Shown in pieces: positions 54,610 to 56,719 of a stretch of 56,719 bases of DNA. The notes under the pieces are model-generated. The model saw nothing but the letters and a program-made list of their open reading frames with translations, had not been told where the DNA came from and made no database searches. The translations under genes were made by a program, and so were the position numbers. Within the stretch, counting starts at the first letter, position 1. The number at the start of each line of letters is the position of its first letter. The stretch is from Rhodospirillaceae bacterium (lineage in GTDB: Bacteria; Pseudomonadota; Alphaproteobacteria; Kiloniellales; DSM-21159), in assembly GCA_029265995.1 (NCBI GenBank), contig JAJUFM010000004.1:1-56719 (forward strand), in the 5' to 3' direction.

Positions 54610-55257
54610 ATGAGCAAGGCGGTTCGCTGGTGGTGGATACGCCACGCACCGGTCGATAATGGTGGGCGCATCTACGGCTCCGAAGACCCGCCGTGTGACT
54701 GCAGCGATTCCGCCCTCTTCACCCAGGTGGCCGCTCTTCTGCCAGCCAACGCAATCTGGATCACAAGCCATCTGCAGCGTACGCACCAAACGGCGCAGGC
54801 GCTCGTTTCGCATATGGGGCAAGAGCCTGCCGACCTACTGACCGAACCGCGCTTTGGTGAGCAGTCTTTCGGCGCCTGGCACGGCTTGACCCGCGAAGAG
54901 CTGCGCCTTCAGCGCCATCCCCAGTGGCACCGCTTCTGGCACGCCCCCGCTGATGAGCGGCCTCCCGGCGGAGAAAGTTTTCTGGACCTGATCGGCCGGG
55001 TACAGGCCGCCGTGCAGGCCTGGACGGACCGCTATCCGGGCCGCGACCTTGTGGCAGTGGCCCATGGCGGCACCATCCGCGCCGCACTGGCCATCGCTCT
55101 GGATCTGGATCCAGAGGCGGCACTGCGCCTGACCGTTAACAACTGCTCACTAAGCCGCATGGAGTGGATACCCGGCGCGGCCGGATCGCACTTGCCGGAG
55201 CACGAAGGCGTCTGGCAAGTCAGCCTTGTCAACTTTCCGCCACGAAGCACCGCTTAA
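54610..55257 (+). CDS. Histidine phosphatase family protein (CobC-like)
   Basis: 215 residues. The phosphohistidine RHA motif is at 11-13 (His12), followed by Arg57 in LQRTHQTA, Glu84 in FGEQSFGAWHG and His152 in VAHGGTIRAAL, a complete histidine-phosphatase site. Proximity to cobT and the CobD-like gene suggests alpha-ribazole-5'-phosphate phosphatase, but other phosphatases of this family look alike. The open frame extends upstream to 54472 without conserved sequence; ATG 54610 directly precedes the conserved start. A weak TTGCCG-18-TATTAG pair lies at 54507-54536. Confidence 0.85.
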   Translation: MSKAVRWWWIRHAPVDNGGRIYGSEDPPCDCSDSALFTQVAALLPANAIWITSHLQRTHQTAQALVSHMGQEPADLLTEPRFGEQSFGAWHGLTREELRLQRHPQWHRFWHAPADERPPGGESFLDLIGRVQAAVQAWTDRYPGRDLVAVAHGGTIRAALAIALDLDPEAALRLTVNNCSLSRMEWIPGAAGSHLPEHEGVWQVSLVNFPPRSTA

Positions 55258-55304
55258 CTTCACCGCCGAAGATCTGCACAACGAGTCGCAGCGAGGAGAT
55301 TTCA

Positions 55305-56006
55305 ATGCACGCCTTCGTTCTTCGCCCAAGACTGCCCCGGCTTGCCGCCCTGTTAATGGCGCTCACGCTCCTCGTCGGTTTTCAGCAGCCGGCAGTGGCC
55401 GACGATCGCGCCGACGCTGCGGATCTCGTCGACCGCGCCCGGGTTACCTTGAGCTCCCTGCTGCGGGATCCGCAATACGAACAGCTTGAAACCTATCTCC
55501 GGGCAGCCAGCGGCGTCATCATCTTCCCGCAATTGGTGCGTGGTGGATTCATCGTCGGCGCCGAAGGTGGCAGCGGCGTGCTTTTGGCGCGCAGCACGGA
55601 CAACAGCTGGGGCCCGCCCGCTTTTGTGCGCCTCACCGCCGGTTCCATCGGCCTGCAGATCGGTGGGCAGGTATCGGAGACCATCCTGGTCATCATGAAC
55701 GACGGCGCACTGGATGCGGTGCTCAGCCAGAACTTCAGTTTTGGCGGCGATCTCTCCGTGGCAGTTGGGCCCGTAGGCCATGGCGTGCGGGCGGGATCTA
55801 CCGCCAACCTGGGCGGGGACATCATCGCCTTTTCCCGCACCCAGGGCCTCTTCGGTGGCGGATCGCTGGAAGGCGCGGCCCTGACGGCGCGCAACACCCT
55901 CAACGCCGCCTACTATGACGCGCCTTCAGCAACGCCTTACGAAATCGCCATTGAGCGGCGCTATCACAACGTGGCCGCCGATCCGCTGATCCAGAGCCTG
56001 CCGTAA
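55305..56006 (+). CDS. Exported SYLF-domain (Ysc84-like) protein
   Basis: 233 residues with a signal peptide (hydrophobic 14-26, cleavage after AVA near 32). The rest is a SYLF/DUF500 domain with ASGVIIFPQLVRGGFIVGAEGGSGVLLAR and LGGDIIAFSRTQGLFGG. SYLF domains bind phospholipid in eukaryotic proteins; the bacterial periplasmic role is unknown. GAGGAG lies 7 nt before the ATG. It is co-directional with the phosphatase (47-bp gap). Confidence 0.9.
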   Translation: MHAFVLRPRLPRLAALLMALTLLVGFQQPAVADDRADAADLVDRARVTLSSLLRDPQYEQLETYLRAASGVIIFPQLVRGGFIVGAEGGSGVLLARSTDNSWGPPAFVRLTAGSIGLQIGGQVSETILVIMNDGALDAVLSQNFSFGGDLSVAVGPVGHGVRAGSTANLGGDIIAFSRTQGLFGGGSLEGAALTARNTLNAAYYDAPSATPYEIAIERRYHNVAADPLIQSLP

Positions 56007-56015
56007 GGAATCGCC

Positions 56016-56719
56016 TCACGCCAGAACAAGGCGCGCCAGGAGCAGGAGGACAAGTAAACCGGCCTGGAGCAGGGCGGCGCGCGTGAAAAGATCGATGGCC
56101 AGCCGCAGCATCGAGGAACGCCAGGGCGGCGCGACGACAAGACCGAGCAGCAGCCGTTCCGGCCACTGCCGCCGCCCCGCTCCGCTCCAGAGCGCATCCC
56201 TGCCACCTTCCCCTTTCGCCGGCTCGCGCAGAAGGCTGACCCCGGCGAGCAGGAGAAGCGCGGTCACCTGGGCCGGCACCCACTCCAGGCCGCGGCACAG
56301 CCGAAGGGCACCCTGGGCAAAGATTCCCGCCGGCGCCTCCTGCTCGCTCCCGTTCAGCGCCCCACCTCCGTAGAGCCGAGCCAACAACAAGCTGACCTGC
56401 TGCAGCAGAAGACCGCCGGGTCCCAACAGGACGTACCAGAAAATCGGCGTGACGAGACTGTCGTTCAGACGGCGTGCGAGGCCGGCCATCGCCAGCGGAA
56501 TCATGGCCGGCTTGGGCAGCCGCTCCGCCTGGAAGGGAGCGAGATCACCTGCGGCAAGACGACTGAGCGCCGCCCTTGCAGCGGGAAGATCGTTCTCTTC
56601 CAGCCCCGCGGCTACCGCCATCGCCTGATCCCGGGTTCGGCGCTGGCGCACCACCAGCAGCAGGAGCAGTAGTTCCAGAGGCCAGGCGAAGGGATAAAAG
56701 CGGGTCAAGAGCGCCAATA
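56016..56719 (-). CDS. CobD/CbiB-family membrane protein, divergent (partial)
   Basis: The frame runs off the right edge, so the N-terminus is missing; about 233 residues are visible. Helices and the stretches LPAARAALSRLAAGD, LNDSLVTPIFWYVLLG and GLEWVPAQVTALLLL follow the CobD/CbiB pattern (adenosylcobinamide-phosphate synthase). The usual SPNAGWPEAAMAGAL region is reduced to GRRQWPERLLLGL and the Gly/Tyr-rich end is lost. It may be a diverged CobD, a paralogue such as AmpE-like, or a non-functional copy. It ends 9 bp from the convergent SYLF gene. Confidence 0.6.
   Translation of the reverse strand, partial: LALLTRFYPFAWPLELLLLLLVVRQRRTRDQAMAVAAGLEENDLPAARAALSRLAAGDLAPFQAERLPKPAMIPLAMAGLARRLNDSLVTPIFWYVLLGPGGLLLQQVSLLLARLYGGGALNGSEQEAPAGIFAQGALRLCRGLEWVPAQVTALLLLAGVSLLREPAKGEGGRDALWSGAGRRQWPERLLLGLVVAPPWRSSMLRLAIDLFTRAALLQAGLLVLLLLARLVLA

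Noticed and set aside
54403..54822. 139-residue minus-strand open frame overlapping the phosphatase start
   Set aside because: No ribosome binding site or recognisable family, and it is mostly antisense to a conserved gene.

Overview
The window is a stretch of high-GC alphaproteobacterial chromosome, almost entirely housekeeping genes. It looks like a Rhodospirillales/Kiloniellales-type lineage, although the exact taxon cannot be read from the sequence. The pointers are a separate-gene nuoA-N cluster followed by birA-coaX-rnj-mce-DUF1467, a MucR/Ros regulator, a dcw cluster continuing into bamD-recN-ligA, an FtsZ with a long linker, an alphaproteobacterial-type LexA box, and an RNase P RNA next to mraZ. 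No phage, transposon, CRISPR array or obvious genomic island is visible.

Layout. (1) 1-5800: the 3' part of an Atm1-type ABC exporter, a flippase-like membrane protein (minus), an exported S10 serine carboxypeptidase-like protein (plus) convergent with endonuclease III (minus), a DUF2244 membrane protein (plus) and a DUF1467 membrane protein (minus). (2) 5802-23924, all minus: complex I nuoA to nuoN, then biotin protein ligase, type III pantothenate kinase, RNase J and methylmalonyl-CoA epimerase. tRNA-Asp(GTC) lies just upstream of nuoA. (3) 24455-28800: a class I/II aminotransferase, a 665-bp non-coding stretch, MucR, a MarR-family repressor with a perfect 18-bp palindrome at its promoter, and a diheme cytochrome c gene cut short by an in-frame TAA. 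(4) 28473-52357, all minus: the division and cell-wall cluster mraZ-rsmH-ftsL-ftsI-murE-murF-mraY-murD-ftsW-murG-murC-murB-ddl-ftsQ-ftsA-ftsZ, then bamD-recN-ligA and a small unknown gene. (5) 52358-53200: a regulatory interval with five helically phased MraZ-type repeats and a GTTC-N7-GTTC LexA box, then rnpB. (6) 53289-56719: cobT, a histidine phosphatase (CobC-like candidate), a SYLF-domain protein and a divergent CobD/CbiB-family protein running off the right edge.

How the parts work together. The nuo genes encode the whole proton-pumping NADH:quinone oxidoreductase. The dcw genes make lipid II from UDP-MurNAc (MurE carries the meso-DAP motif), flip or polymerise it and build the divisome. 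Many junctions are 4-bp ATGA overlaps, pointing to translational coupling. bamD has its own strong predicted promoter and is separated from ftsZ by a 35-bp near-perfect palindrome, at the place where many relatives carry lpxC. The right end looks like part of the cobalamin nucleotide-loop pathway.

I found no convincing new multi-gene system. The most useful unusual signals are regulatory (phased MraZ boxes with an embedded promoter, a LexA box upstream of the dcw cluster, a MarR operator, a probable leaderless gene) and structural (the nonsense-truncated cytochrome, the missing lpxC, a 14-bp tandem duplication before the phosphatase gene, a divergent CobD-like protein).
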